DNA from: Gammaproteobacteria bacterium
GTDB lineage: Bacteria > Pseudomonadota > Gammaproteobacteria > Pseudomonadales > Pseudohongiellaceae
Assembly (NCBI GenBank): GCA_030682575.1
Contig: JAUXNX010000003.1
Coordinates: forward strand, 186,001-250,000
Reading direction: 5' to 3'
DNA length: 64,000 nt
The position numbers and the translations under genes are program-made. This document shows positions 8,356 to 17,672 of this stretch, piece after piece. The notes below the pieces were generated by a model that had not been told where the DNA came from, searched no databases, and saw nothing but the letters and a program-made list of their open reading frames with translations. The stretch's first letter is position 1; every line of letters starts with the position of its first letter.

Positions 8356-8928
8356 GAGGCTTCTCCTGCTCTTTATTGATGTAAAAACTGCTGACAATTT
8401 CAACCACACCTACTCCCTTCCATGGGTCACTTTTACTTTACATCTTCCAAATTTGATTGTCGCCATCTTTTTCAGGCTGCCGGTGCCGCGATGCCGAGTG
8501 TTTAAAAAGGAAATTGCGTGATATCAATTTCTTCGAATACTGCAGCGGAAACTGGTGTCCCACTGACAGATTTCAAGTGCCGCCGTCAGCAAGAGAATTG
8601 GTTGAGATCGATTTTGAAACGTGATTGAATCCCGAGCCACCACCCTCCGGTTTCCGGTGTCACCACTTTCAGACAAAAGATGTGCCTGTCATTTGGTATC
8701 CGTTCCGGGTAGAAGATGTAAATGCAACGGTGCGAGGTTTTGCTGAACTTCGTCAACCATTCCTGTTGGACATTTAGTACAATCAGCACCTCAATCGGGG
8801 CAGAAAGGTAACCTCCACCGGAATCCGGGTGGCCAGGTGCTGTCGAGCCTGTGTTCCCGGCAACAGGATCGAATGCAGGCCCGCTAGACGGGCAGTCGTA
8901 GCTGTGCTGCGGAAACGAGAGGAATTCA
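8356..8928. other. 573-bp intergenic region with structured ctaB leader
   Basis: No gene is supported here; the minus-strand frame at 8586-8789 has no recognisable features. A 7-bp hairpin (8510-8516 with 8525-8531) lies near the middle. Just upstream of ctaB are several overlapping stems: 8815-8821 with 8825-8832 (one bulge), 8847-8851 with 8876-8880, and 8879-8883 with 8889-8893. The last two share bases and cannot form together. Confidence 0.45.
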
Positions 8929-9834
8929 GTGACAGATCTGGTCGAAAAACAAGCAGTTAGCTGGCGTGATTACTACGAGATGTGCAAGCCTCGGGTAGTC
9001 ATGCTGATGATACTTACTTCCATGGTAGGGATGTTTCTGGCGGTGCCGGGAATGGTCCCTCTGGACATCCTGATCCTTGGCAACATCGGCATCGCTCTGG
9101 TGGCAGGCTCCGGTGCAGTCGTCAATCATCTGATCGACCACAAGGTCGACTCGCTCATGAAGCGAACCCATAATCGCCCCATTCCTCAGGGGCGAGTTGA
9201 CCAGAAGCAGGCCGCCATCTTCGCGGCCGCTATTGGTATCGCCGGCATGTTGATTCTTTTGCTGTGGGTCAATCCACTCTGCGCCTGGCTCACTCTTGCT
9301 TCCTTTATAGGGTATGCCTTCATCTATACCGGGTACCTCAAGCGTGCGACTCCCCAGAACATCGTGATCGGTGGTCTCTCAGGTGCCATGCCTCCGCTAC
9401 TGGGTTGGTCTGCGGTGACAGGCACGATTGAGCCCGGTGCGTTGATACTGGTGTTGATCATCTTTGCATGGACGCCCCCGCATTTCTGGGCACTTGCCAT
9501 CCATCGCAAGGAAGAATATGCCAAGACCGGTATCCCGATGCTGCCGGTGACACACGGCGAGCATGTAACCAAGATTCATATCATTCTCTACACCATCATC
9601 ATGTTTCTGATTACGCTTCTGCCGTATCTGACGGGCATGAGTGGCCCGCTATACCTGTTGGCAGCCGTAGTGCTTGGTCTGGGCTTCCTGGCCTGGTCAC
9701 TGCTTCTGATGTATCGCCCTAAACCCTCAACGGCCATGGATACTTTCCGTTACTCGATTGTGTACCTGATGGTCCTTTTTGTGGTGCTGCTGACGGATCA
9801 TTATCGTGAGCCGCTGACCGCCCTCATCCTGTGA
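8929..9834 (+). CDS. ctaB: Protoheme IX farnesyltransferase (heme O synthase)
   Basis: CtaB is a UbiA-family polytopic prenyltransferase that adds a farnesyl group to heme B to make heme O for oxidases. The 301-residue protein shows the family signature: CKPRVVMLMILTSMVG, the first Asp-rich motif NHLIDHKVDSLMKRTHNRPI, and the second loop FAWTPPHFWALAIHRKEEY. About nine membrane segments are visible. The start is GTG at 8929, preceded by AGAGGA. It precedes sco by 20 bp, presumably in one operon. Heme A synthase (ctaA/cox15), which is often next to ctaB, is not in this window. Confidence 0.95.
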   Translation: MTDLVEKQAVSWRDYYEMCKPRVVMLMILTSMVGMFLAVPGMVPLDILILGNIGIALVAGSGAVVNHLIDHKVDSLMKRTHNRPIPQGRVDQKQAAIFAAAIGIAGMLILLLWVNPLCAWLTLASFIGYAFIYTGYLKRATPQNIVIGGLSGAMPPLLGWSAVTGTIEPGALILVLIIFAWTPPHFWALAIHRKEEYAKTGIPMLPVTHGEHVTKIHIILYTIIMFLITLLPYLTGMSGPLYLLAAVVLGLGFLAWSLLLMYRPKPSTAMDTFRYSIVYLMVLFVVLLTDHYREPLTALIL

Positions 9835-9854
9835 ATTGACAAAGAAGTGCAGTA

Positions 9855-10553
9855 ATGAACAAGAACATCAATATCACCGTAATTTCCTGTCTCGTCTTCG
9901 TGGTGATTGTGCTGGCGCTGACCTACAACCGCATCACCGGGGGAGGTCCTGACCGTCTGAGTGTTGAAGAATTGCGTGAGCTCGGTGCGCTGGTGTACGA
10001 GCAGCCAGTAGCTTTGCAGCCTTTCAGGCTGCAGGACCACAAAGGCCAGGAGTTTTCACAGGCGGATCTGGTGGGCAGATGGACATTGATCTTCTTTGGC
10101 TTCACGTCCTGTCCCGATATCTGTCCTTTGACCTTGACCGAGCTGAATCAGTTCTACCAGGCACTTCCTGCGGATACCTACGCCAATGACACTCGCGTTG
10201 TTATGGTCAGTGTTGACCCGGATAGAGATAATACGCAGAGGCTTGCGGACTATATGAGCTCGTTTCATCCGGATTTTGTCGGCCTGAATGGGCCATACTC
10301 GGATGTTGCCGCCCTTGCGCGACAACTCTTTATTGCTCATACCCCGCCCCCTTCACAAGCGCAAGCACAGGCTCAAGGCCAGGATGCTCATGCGGGCCAC
10401 GTAATGGCACAGGTATCAGATGACTACCTGATCGACCATAGCGGTAATATCCTGATCATCAATCCGCAAGGCCAATACTACGGATTTTTCGCGCCAGCAA
10501 TTCAGGATCGTGAGCTGACGCTTGCCTATGAAGCAATTCGGGCGGCGTACTAG
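9855..10553 (+). CDS. SCO1/SenC family copper chaperone
   Basis: SCO proteins deliver copper to the CuA site of oxidase subunit II and handle thiols in the periplasm. The 232-residue protein has an N-terminal membrane anchor (INITVISCLVFVVIVLALTY), the copper-binding CxxxC in FTSCPDICPLTLTE, the VSVDPDRD strand and the third ligand His in DYLIDHSGNILIINPQGQ. A low-complexity insert of Ala/Gln (about residues 174-185) and His residues (DAHAGHVMAQ) lies before that His. It follows ctaB closely. Its stop overlaps the stop of znuB on the other strand by four bases. Confidence 0.93.
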   Translation: MNKNINITVISCLVFVVIVLALTYNRITGGGPDRLSVEELRELGALVYEQPVALQPFRLQDHKGQEFSQADLVGRWTLIFFGFTSCPDICPLTLTELNQFYQALPADTYANDTRVVMVSVDPDRDNTQRLADYMSSFHPDFVGLNGPYSDVAALARQLFIAHTPPPSQAQAQAQGQDAHAGHVMAQVSDDYLIDHSGNILIINPQGQYYGFFAPAIQDRELTLAYEAIRAAY

Positions 10554-11353
10554 GGTTTCCTGCCCGAGCGGAGTAGCGCAGGACTCAGGTAGGCAATCAG
10601 AAAAAATACGCAGGCGGTTGCAACTACTGATGGCCCTGCCGGCGTGTCCCATTGATATGACATCAACAAACCAATCCCCACCGACAAGCAACCCGTGATG
10701 CTCGCTCCAAGCGCCATTTGCTCCGGAGTGCTGGCGAATCTCCTTGCAGCTGCGGGAGGAATGATCAGCAGCGATGTAATCAGCAGTACACCAACGATCT
10801 TCATCGACACCGCTATCAACAGTGCGATCATCAATACCATCAAAGCATGGAATTTTCTGACTGCCACGCCCTCCACTTCCGCCAATTCTTCGTGTACGGT
10901 AATTGTAAGGAACGTGTTCCAAAAACGCAGGAGCAGTAATCCAATTACTGCTGTGCCAGCTATAATCCAATAAAGATCAGATGAGCCGATGGTGAGAAGA
11001 TCGCCGAACAAATAGGCAACCAGATTTATCTGCACCGTGCTGGAAAGTGACAATATCAAAAGACCGATGGCGAGCGTGCTGTGCGCGAGTATGCCCAGCA
11101 GAGTGTCTGTGGAAAGTGTCTTTCTGGTTTGCAGGAAAATCAGCACCAACGCAAAGATAATCGAACTGGAAATGACAGCCAGTTGTAGATTGATGTCCAT
11201 CAAAATGCCAAGTGCAATACCCAGAAGTGATGAGTGTGCAAGCGTGTCACCAAAATAAGACATGCGACGCCAAACCACGAACGACCCCAGCGGCCCGGCC
11301 ACAAGAGCAATGCAGATTCCGGCTACAAGGGCTCTCAGAACAAAATCAGCCAT
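10550..11353 (-). CDS. znuB: Zinc ABC transporter permease
   Basis: ZnuB is the inner-membrane permease of the high-affinity ZnuABC zinc importer. The 267-residue product has the expected multiple helices and family segments such as GPLGSFVVWRRMSYFGDTLAHSSLLG and EELAEVEGVAVRKFHALMVL. The ATG at 11353 was chosen because it begins the conserved MADFVLRALVAG N terminus and overlaps the znuC stop by eight bases; the open frame upstream lies inside znuC. It is cotranscribed with znuC. Confidence 0.93.
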   Translation of the reverse strand: MADFVLRALVAGICIALVAGPLGSFVVWRRMSYFGDTLAHSSLLGIALGILMDINLQLAVISSSIIFALVLIFLQTRKTLSTDTLLGILAHSTLAIGLLILSLSSTVQINLVAYLFGDLLTIGSSDLYWIIAGTAVIGLLLLRFWNTFLTITVHEELAEVEGVAVRKFHALMVLMIALLIAVSMKIVGVLLITSLLIIPPAAARRFASTPEQMALGASITGCLSVGIGLLMSYQWDTPAGPSVVATACVFFLIAYLSPALLRSGRKP

Positions 11354-12098
11354 GATTCTTCTCAATGATTTCGCCAGCGATATCGTGATTGTGATTGTGA
11401 TGATGTGTATAGATCGCAAGACTCTTCGCTTCCTTTTTGCCGAAAAGCGCAAGATATGAAGGATCTATACTGACGTGCTCTGGTTTGCCATGACAGCAGA
11501 TGTGATGGTTCAGACAGATCACTTCATCAGTTGTTGCCATTACAAGGTGCAGATCGTGTGAAATCATCAATACACCACAGCGGTGGCGATCGCGTATTTC
11601 GCCAATCAACTGATAGAGTTCCGCCTGGCCCGCCACATCGACTCCCTGTGCAGGCTCATCAAGGACCAGGAGTTGCGGCGACTGGGACAGTGCCCGCGCC
11701 AGCAGGACGCGCTGCAGCTCTCCACCGGAAATCGCCCCAAGCGGTTGGTCCATAAGATGACTTATTTTCACTTCGTTGAGGATTTTCTGTATTGGCTCCG
11801 TTCCCGTATACCTTGCGAGCTGCAGAAATCGCTTTACCGTCATGGGCATGGTTGGGTCGATATGCAGCTTCTGGGGCATATAGCCAATGCGTAACTCAGG
11901 CGCCTTCGTGATAGTCCCGGATTGTTGCTTGAGCAGACCAAGCACAATCCTAACCATGGTGGTCTTGCCGGCACCGTTCGGTCCGATAAGGGTCACTACC
12001 TGGCCCTGATTCACCTCCAGGTCGACGTGCTGCAGGACCTGACGATCTCCAAATTGCATACAGATGCCGGAGGCCTTGACCAGGCTGACTTGTTTCAT
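11346..12098 (-). CDS. znuC: Zinc ABC transporter ATP-binding protein
   Basis: ZnuC is the ATPase of the zinc importer. The 250-residue protein has Walker A GPNGAGKTT, signature AISGGELQRVLLARAL, Walker B LLVLDEPAQGVD and the switch His in MISHDLHLVMA. Near the C terminus is a His cluster (YTHHHNHNHD), common in metal-related ABC proteins. Transcription is divergent from znuA across the Zur-like operator at 12191-12211. Unlike Pseudomonas, no zur gene lies within this cluster. Confidence 0.94.
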   Translation of the reverse strand: MKQVSLVKASGICMQFGDRQVLQHVDLEVNQGQVVTLIGPNGAGKTTMVRIVLGLLKQQSGTITKAPELRIGYMPQKLHIDPTMPMTVKRFLQLARYTGTEPIQKILNEVKISHLMDQPLGAISGGELQRVLLARALSQSPQLLVLDEPAQGVDVAGQAELYQLIGEIRDRHRCGVLMISHDLHLVMATTDEVICLNHHICCHGKPEHVSIDPSYLALFGKKEAKSLAIYTHHHNHNHDIAGEIIEKNHG

Positions 12099-12190
12099 GC
12101 GGACTTTCCTGTAGGTGCGGGCCTTGATTTACGGACCTTGTGTGGTGTGCCGTCAATATGCATAAGTGAGAGGAGTCACCTCCGAGGAAA

Positions 12191-12211
12191 TAATGGTATA
12201 TCATAGCATTA
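12191..12211. promoter_or_regulatory. Zur-type operator between znuCB and znuA
   Basis: A 21-bp imperfect palindrome with half sites TAATGGTATA and its near complement; eight of ten position pairs are complementary about the centre at 12201. It resembles the proteobacterial Zur box (AT-rich TGTTATA-type half sites) and is located between the divergent zinc-uptake genes. It presumably represses both when zinc is sufficient. The match is by eye. Confidence 0.7.
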
Positions 12212-12243
12212 CTTTCAATGACCCTCATTCCGAAACCCGGTTC

Positions 12244-13155
12244 ATGCACAAGCGCCTGACTGCAATCCTTATCCCTTTATTGCTCTCATGCATAAGCGCT
12301 ATCAGTGCGTCTGCCCAGCCTGCGGTGATCACTACTATCAAGCCGCTGCAGTTCATAGCTACGGCCGTGATGGACGGGGTGGCAACACCAGATATCGTTA
12401 TTCCTTCCTCGCAATCTCCTCACCATTACATCCTGCGCCCCTCCGATATTCGCAAAATCAGTAATGCCGAGCTGGTGCTGTGGGTCGGGCCGCAAATGGA
12501 AACCTACTTGACTGGTCTCATGTCGCAACTGGTCGGGCAAACGATACTCATTGAGGCGGCTGCATTGCCTGGCATTACTCTGCATGATGCCGATCAAAAC
12601 GCGGCGCAACATGTGCACGAAGAATCGGACAACCATGGCCTGTACGATCCTCATGTCTGGCTGGATACCAGGAATGCGGTGCTGATTGCCCAGCGCCTTT
12701 ACGAGAATCTGATAGTGCTGGATCCAGCCAACTCAGCCAGATATGAGCAAAATAACGCAAGGTTTGCCAATGGTATTCGCCTCCTTGACGACAGGTTGCG
12801 CAAAGACATCGTAGCGCTCTCGGATGGCCGTTACGCGCTCTATCACAATGGTATCCAGTATTTTGAAAAGCAGTTTGGTCTCTTGCATCAGTTTGTTCTG
12901 GTTCCCGATCATGAGATTCAGCCAGGAATTCGCCATCTGCTGGCCCTGCGCGGGCTGCTTGAGGCCCGCCCGCTGACCTGCCTGCTTGAAGATGTGAATG
13001 CTAATGAGGCTACAATAAACACTGTTTTCCGAGACTATCCGGTAAACAGAACCAGAATTGATACCATGGGCGACGCCATCGCCCCCGACCAGTATGCCTA
13101 TGTGCGACTGCTAGAAAACATGGCGCTCGCGCTCCGACACTGTCTCGGACGATAA
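12244..13155 (+). CDS. znuA: Zinc ABC transporter periplasmic binding protein
   Basis: ZnuA captures zinc in the periplasm and passes it to ZnuB. The 303-residue product starts with a signal peptide (LTAILIPLLLSCISAISASAQ). Cluster 9 solute-binding features follow: ligand region SSQSPHHYILRPSD, a short His-rich loop (HDADQNAAQHVHEESDNH), YDPHVWLDT, and LYHNGIQYFEKQFGL, where a His is kept. The ATG at 12244 is preferred because upstream in-frame starts lie before or inside the Zur-like operator. It is monocistronic and divergent from znuC. Confidence 0.92.
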   Translation: MHKRLTAILIPLLLSCISAISASAQPAVITTIKPLQFIATAVMDGVATPDIVIPSSQSPHHYILRPSDIRKISNAELVLWVGPQMETYLTGLMSQLVGQTILIEAAALPGITLHDADQNAAQHVHEESDNHGLYDPHVWLDTRNAVLIAQRLYENLIVLDPANSARYEQNNARFANGIRLLDDRLRKDIVALSDGRYALYHNGIQYFEKQFGLLHQFVLVPDHEIQPGIRHLLALRGLLEARPLTCLLEDVNANEATINTVFRDYPVNRTRIDTMGDAIAPDQYAYVRLLENMALALRHCLGR

Positions 13156-13202
13156 CCAGGTCAGACTTTCGCGGTCAGGCCATCGATGTGGAAAACAACA
13201 AC

Positions 13203-15977
13203 ATGGACACAAACCTGCCGCGCGAAGTGCAGTTGATTCTGGTGGATGGCTCGTCCTATCTGTTTCGAGCCTTTCATGCCCTGCCCCCGCTCAATACCAG
13301 CAAAGGCCAGCCCACTGGCGCCATAAAAGGCGTCATCAACATGATTCGCAGTCTGGTGAAAACCTATCCGGACAGCCACATAGCGGTGGTTTTCGATGCC
13401 AAGGGCAATACGTTTCGCAACGATATATATGCCGAGTACAAGGCGCACCGCCCGCCCATGCCGGATGAGTTGCGCAGCCAGATCGAACCCATACACGCCA
13501 TCATCAAGGCCATGGGTCTGCCCATGCTGGTAATAGAGGGAGTCGAAGCTGACGATGTGATCGGCACCCTGGCCACTCAGGCTGAAGCCATGCAGATCTG
13601 CACCCTGATCTCCACGGGAGACAAAGACCTTGCGCAGCTTGTGACCAACAACGTCACCCTTCTGAACACGATGACCAATGAGGTGCTCGATCCTGCCGGC
13701 GTTACCGCGAAGTTCGGTCTCCCCCCTGAGCGCATTGTGGAGTATCTCGCGCTGACGGGTGACAAGGCCGACAATATTCCCGGCGTTCCAAGCGTTGGCC
13801 CCAAGACAGCGGTCAAGTGGCTGCAGGAATATGGTTCACTGGAAGGGCTGTTGGCCAACATGGACAAGGTCAGCGGCAAGATCGGCGAGCGCCTGCGGGA
13901 GAACATTGATCAGCTATGGCTTTCACATCGTCTCGCCACCATCAAGCGGGACGTACCCCTGGATGTCACGATAGAGAATCTTGTCCACGGCGAAGAGGAC
14001 AAGGATGAATTGCATGCTCTTTTCAGTCTGCTGGAGTTCAAGTCGTGGATAAAGGAAGTCGAGGGCAAGGGCGGCACATCATCCAAAAAACCAACGCAAA
14101 AGGAACTTCCTGATGTGGTCAGAGAGAATTCAGACGCGCGACCGATAGCGTTGGAACAGGCTGGCGAGGCCACACAAACTACCGCCATTCTGGATGAACA
14201 GACTCTGGATGCCTGTATTGTTGCCTTGCGTAATGCATCGCAGATCGCCATCTCGCTGGAAACAGACGGCGCACATTACATGGAAGCGGCGATTGTCGGT
14301 ATCGCCCTGTGCATCGAACCTGGCAAGGCATTCTACATCCCGGTGGGACATGACTCGCTGGAGTTCCCAAGTCAGCTCGATCGCAATCTGGTCATTGGCA
14401 AACTGCGACCTCTGCTGGAAAACGCAAGAACCCACAAAGTAGCGCACGACTGCAAATTCCTCATTCATGTGTTCGAGAACCATGGTGTTGCCTTCTCCGG
14501 TTATCGCTTCGATACTCTGACAGGGTCATATGTCCTTAATTCGGTAGTGACAGACCACACGTTGGAAAAAGTGGCAGAACACTACCTGCATCTCTCAATG
14601 CCTTCTCTGGAACAATTGCTCGGCAAAGGTAAAGGCAAACTGGTGTTCAGTCAGTTGGATCTGACTGCTGCGACAGATTTCGCCGGTCGCAAATCTGATC
14701 TGGTGTTGCGTCTGAACAATTTTCTTACCGCAGAGCTGGCGCGCACCGGGGAGCTCGCAGGGTTGCACAAATACTACGAGCTGGCGCTCATTCCGGTTCT
14801 GCAACGCATGGAGCGATATGGCATTCATGTGGACGCGGACGTGCTGGGAAAACAAAGCCAGGCCATTGCCATCCGTTTGGTGGAAGTGGAGCGCGAGGCT
14901 TACAGGCTGGCAGGTGAGGAGTTCAATTTAAGTTCTCCCAAGCAGTTGCAAACCATTTTCTACGACAAGCTGAAATTGCCTGTGTTGAAAAAAACGCCTA
15001 CCGGTCAACCTTCGACGGCAGAGCCGGTATTACAGGAACTGGCGCTGGAGTATGAGCTTCCGAAACTGATCATGGATCATCGTGGCCTCAGTAAACTGAA
15101 GTCGACCTATACGGACAAGCTGCCTCTGGACATCAACAAGCGCACCGGCCGAATTCATTCCAGCTTTCAACAGGCTGTGGCGGCAACGGGGCGGTTGTCT
15201 TCCATTGATCCCAATCTGCAGAACATTCCCATCCGGACGGCAGAGGGTCGCAAGGTACGTCAGGCATTCATCGCCCGCCCCGGCTACAAATTGCTCGCGG
15301 CAGACTATTCGCAGGTCGAGTTGCGGATCATGGCACACCTCTCAGGCGACCCGGGATTGCTGAAGGCTTTCTCCAGTGCGCAGGATGTGCACCGGGCCAC
15401 GGCGTCGGAGGTGTTTGCAACTCCGCTGGAAGAAGTGACGTCGGAGCAGCGCCGCCGTGCCAAGGCGATCAACTTTGGTTTGATCTATGGTATGTCCGCA
15501 TTCGGGCTGGCAAAGCAATTGGGCATCGATCGTCACAGCGCTCAGCACTATGTTGATCTGTACTTTCAGAAGTACCCCGGGGTGCTGCAGTACATGGATC
15601 AGACTCAGGCGCTTGCCGATGAGCTGGGATATGTGGAGACCATCTTCGGCCGCCGCCTCTATCTGCCTGACATTCACGCCGGTAATGGCATGTTGCGCAA
15701 GGCGGCACAGCGCACCGCAATCAATGCGCCGATGCAGGGTAGTGCCGCAGACATCATCAAGCAGGCCATGATCGATATCGATCACTGGCTTGCTACCGGT
15801 GTGCTGGATGCACATATGGTGCTGCAGGTGCACGATGAGTTGGTGTTTGAAGTCGCCGAGGCCGATGTTGACCTGCTGGCCGAGGGTGTGCGGTTCCGGA
15901 TGGTTACGGCGGCAGCGCTGCATGTACCACTGGTTGTTGATGTAGGGGTTGGCAATAACTGGGATGAAGCCCACTGA
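13203..15977 (+). CDS. polA: DNA polymerase I with degenerate proofreading site
   Basis: PolA acts in Okazaki fragment processing and repair. The N-terminal 5' nuclease domain looks intact (LILVDGSSYLFRAFHALPP, EGVEADDVIGTLA, STGDKDLAQLV, TGDKADNIPGV). The polymerase domain has motif A DYSQVELRIMAHLSGD, motif B RRRAKAINFGLIYGMS and motif C QVHDELVFEV. In the middle 3'-5' exonuclease domain the metal ligands are mostly lost: positions matching E. coli D355, D424 and D501 are Ser351, Leu420 and Lys497, with only the E357 equivalent kept (Glu353). The ATG at 13203 matches the usual N terminus; a GTG at 13188 is possible. Confidence 0.96.
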   Translation: MDTNLPREVQLILVDGSSYLFRAFHALPPLNTSKGQPTGAIKGVINMIRSLVKTYPDSHIAVVFDAKGNTFRNDIYAEYKAHRPPMPDELRSQIEPIHAIIKAMGLPMLVIEGVEADDVIGTLATQAEAMQICTLISTGDKDLAQLVTNNVTLLNTMTNEVLDPAGVTAKFGLPPERIVEYLALTGDKADNIPGVPSVGPKTAVKWLQEYGSLEGLLANMDKVSGKIGERLRENIDQLWLSHRLATIKRDVPLDVTIENLVHGEEDKDELHALFSLLEFKSWIKEVEGKGGTSSKKPTQKELPDVVRENSDARPIALEQAGEATQTTAILDEQTLDACIVALRNASQIAISLETDGAHYMEAAIVGIALCIEPGKAFYIPVGHDSLEFPSQLDRNLVIGKLRPLLENARTHKVAHDCKFLIHVFENHGVAFSGYRFDTLTGSYVLNSVVTDHTLEKVAEHYLHLSMPSLEQLLGKGKGKLVFSQLDLTAATDFAGRKSDLVLRLNNFLTAELARTGELAGLHKYYELALIPVLQRMERYGIHVDADVLGKQSQAIAIRLVEVEREAYRLAGEEFNLSSPKQLQTIFYDKLKLPVLKKTPTGQPSTAEPVLQELALEYELPKLIMDHRGLSKLKSTYTDKLPLDINKRTGRIHSSFQQAVAATGRLSSIDPNLQNIPIRTAEGRKVRQAFIARPGYKLLAADYSQVELRIMAHLSGDPGLLKAFSSAQDVHRATASEVFATPLEEVTSEQRRRAKAINFGLIYGMSAFGLAKQLGIDRHSAQHYVDLYFQKYPGVLQYMDQTQALADELGYVETIFGRRLYLPDIHAGNGMLRKAAQRTAINAPMQGSAADIIKQAMIDIDHWLATGVLDAHMVLQVHDELVFEVAEADVDLLAEGVRFRMVTAAALHVPLVVDVGVGNNWDEAH

Positions 15978-16048
15978 GCCATCTGCCACACTGATTTGCA
16001 GAAGCGAGTTTGCTCGCAAATTGCCATTACTCAAGCGGGAGAGACTAT

Positions 16049-16663
16049 TTACTCACCCTTAACGACAGAGTCTTCACGAGCCACCAGCCACTCATCCAGC
16101 TTGTCTTCCAGCGTGTCGATGCCTGACTTGGCCAGGGATGAAAACAACTGAATCGACACATTCGGAAAGCCCGCAATCTGCTTGCGGGCCCCGAGCAACG
16201 CGTTCTGTGCAGCACCACGCTTGAGCTTGTCGACCTTGGTCAACAGCACATGCACAGGCATGTTCGAGCGCTGTGACCAGTTGATCATCATCAGGTCGAA
16301 CTCCTTGAAGGCATGGCGGATGTCGGTAAGCAGCACCAGGCCGACCAATGCATCGCGCTTGTTCAGGTACAGATCCAGATGCTCCTGCCACTGGTTCTTC
16401 ACGGACAGAGGCACCTTCGCGTAGCCATAGCCGGGCAGATCCACCAGATAACGACCCTCGTCCAGTCCAAAGAAATTGATGAGCTGAGTACGTCCCGGGG
16501 TCTTGCTGGTGCGAGCCAGTCGCGTCTGGTTGGTCAGGGTATTGATGGCGCTGGACTTGCCGGCGTTCGAGCAACCGGCAAAGGCGACTTCGCGCTGGCT
16601 GTCAACCGGGCAATCGTCCAGGCGGACGGCACTGGTGACAAACTTTGCTGATTTATAATTCAT
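16049..16663 (-). CDS. engB: Ribosome biogenesis GTPase EngB/YsxC
   Basis: EngB is an essential small GTPase needed for 50S subunit assembly. The 204-residue protein has the G1 loop [15 protein letters not shown], the G2/switch I region [17 protein letters not shown]3 DLPGYG and G4 LTKVDK. The start at 16663 ([12 protein letters not shown]) matches the family's short N terminus; the frame is open to 16747. It lies next to polA in convergent orientation and upstream of cytochrome c4 in divergent orientation, as in Pseudomonas. Confidence 0.93.
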   Translation of the reverse strand: MNYKSAKFVTSAVRLDDCPVDSQREVAFAGCSNAGKSSAINTLTNQTRLARTSKTPGRTQLINFFGLDEGRYLVDLPGYGYAKVPLSVKNQWQEHLDLYLNKRDALVGLVLLTDIRHAFKEFDLMMINWSQRSNMPVHVLLTKVDKLKRGAAQNALLGARKQIAGFPNVSIQLFSSLAKSGIDTLEDKLDEWLVAREDSVVKGE

Positions 16664-16808
16664 GGGCGCACTAGATACAGCAACAGGTCTCCATAAGCAA
16701 GCCAGAATGGTGCCCACAGTGCCCTGAACGCTGGCAAATACGTGCATCGCGGCTTACTATTTGCCCACAAGCCTGCTGCAACTCATAGAGTAATAAGAAG
16801 CTATGGGC

Positions 16809-16814
16809 TATAAT
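16809..16814 (+). promoter_or_regulatory. Candidate -10 box upstream of cytochrome c4
   Basis: A consensus TATAAT lies in the 289-bp engB/cytochrome c4 intergenic region, about 140 bp before the cytochrome start. No good -35 hexamer is found 16-18 bp upstream. The rest of the region has no supported gene. Confidence 0.35.
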
Positions 16815-16952
16815 TCGCGGCCGCTCGCACCATCGAAACCGACCTTCACGTCATTTGTACAGCTCCTTGCGGGCACTGTTCAGCAGTGATTCAGGTCGAA
16901 AATGGTATTGAACCTACAAGAACTTTGAAAATTTAGGAAAGTTGGACAATTC

Positions 16953-17579
16953 ATGAAAATACTAGCCACGAAGACTGTACTGACGCTGTTATCAACCTTG
17001 GTTCTTGCTGCTTTCGCGAGTACTGGTCATGCCCAGGGCAACGCTGCTGCCGGGCAGAGCAAAGCTGCAATGTGCGGTGCCTGTCATGGCGCCACTGGTG
17101 ACAGTGATATCGCAGCAAACCCGAAACTTGCTGGTCAGAATGCCAAATACCTCTTCAAACAAATGCAGGACATCAAGAGTGGTGCCAGAACGGTGATGAT
17201 GATGACCGGTCTGCTCAACAACTCAAGCGATCAGGACATGCAGGACATTGCAGCTTTCTATGCATCGCAGGAAGGCTCTCTGGAAGGTGCCAATCCTGAA
17301 CTGGTAGAACTGGGCGAGAGCATCTACCGCTCCGGCATTGCCAGCTTGAATGTTGCAGCGTGCACCGCCTGCCACTCACCCACTGGACAGGGCAACAGCC
17401 AGGCAGGGTTCCCCGCGTTGAGCGGTCAACACGCCGAATACACGGCAACTCAATTGAAAGCGTTCCGCTCCGGCGAGCGTACCAATGACGGCACCGCTGC
17501 CCCAATGCGTATCGTCTCTGAGCGTCTGACCGACAAGGAAATCGAAGCCCTGGCAAGTTATGTGTCCGGACTGAATTAA
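16953..17579 (+). CDS. Cytochrome c4, diheme
   Basis: Cytochrome c4 is a periplasmic or membrane-associated diheme electron carrier that can donate to terminal oxidases. The 208-residue protein has a signal peptide ending in STGHAQG and two class I cytochrome domains, with heme motifs CGACH (about residue 42) and CTACH (about 139). The distal Met ligands are likely in VMMMTGLLNN and APMRIVSERL. The order engB - cytochrome c4 - dsbA is conserved in related bacteria. It may supply the diheme-tailed oxidase encoded at 2-7 kb, but that link is inference. Confidence 0.92.
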   Translation: MKILATKTVLTLLSTLVLAAFASTGHAQGNAAAGQSKAAMCGACHGATGDSDIAANPKLAGQNAKYLFKQMQDIKSGARTVMMMTGLLNNSSDQDMQDIAAFYASQEGSLEGANPELVELGESIYRSGIASLNVAACTACHSPTGQGNSQAGFPALSGQHAEYTATQLKAFRSGERTNDGTAAPMRIVSERLTDKEIEALASYVSGLN

Positions 17580-17672
17580 GGTTGTTGATCTGCTCGAGCA
17601 ATAATTGTGAGGCAGGGCGGTCCTTTAAGACCAATCAAGAAGTTCCTGAGAGTTTCAAATACGGAAGGGAGA

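Noticed and set aside
15978-16048. Possible Spot 42-like small RNA between polA and engB
   Set aside because: The gap is only about 70 bp and holds just a 5-bp hairpin (16004-16017); no promoter or U-tract is seen.
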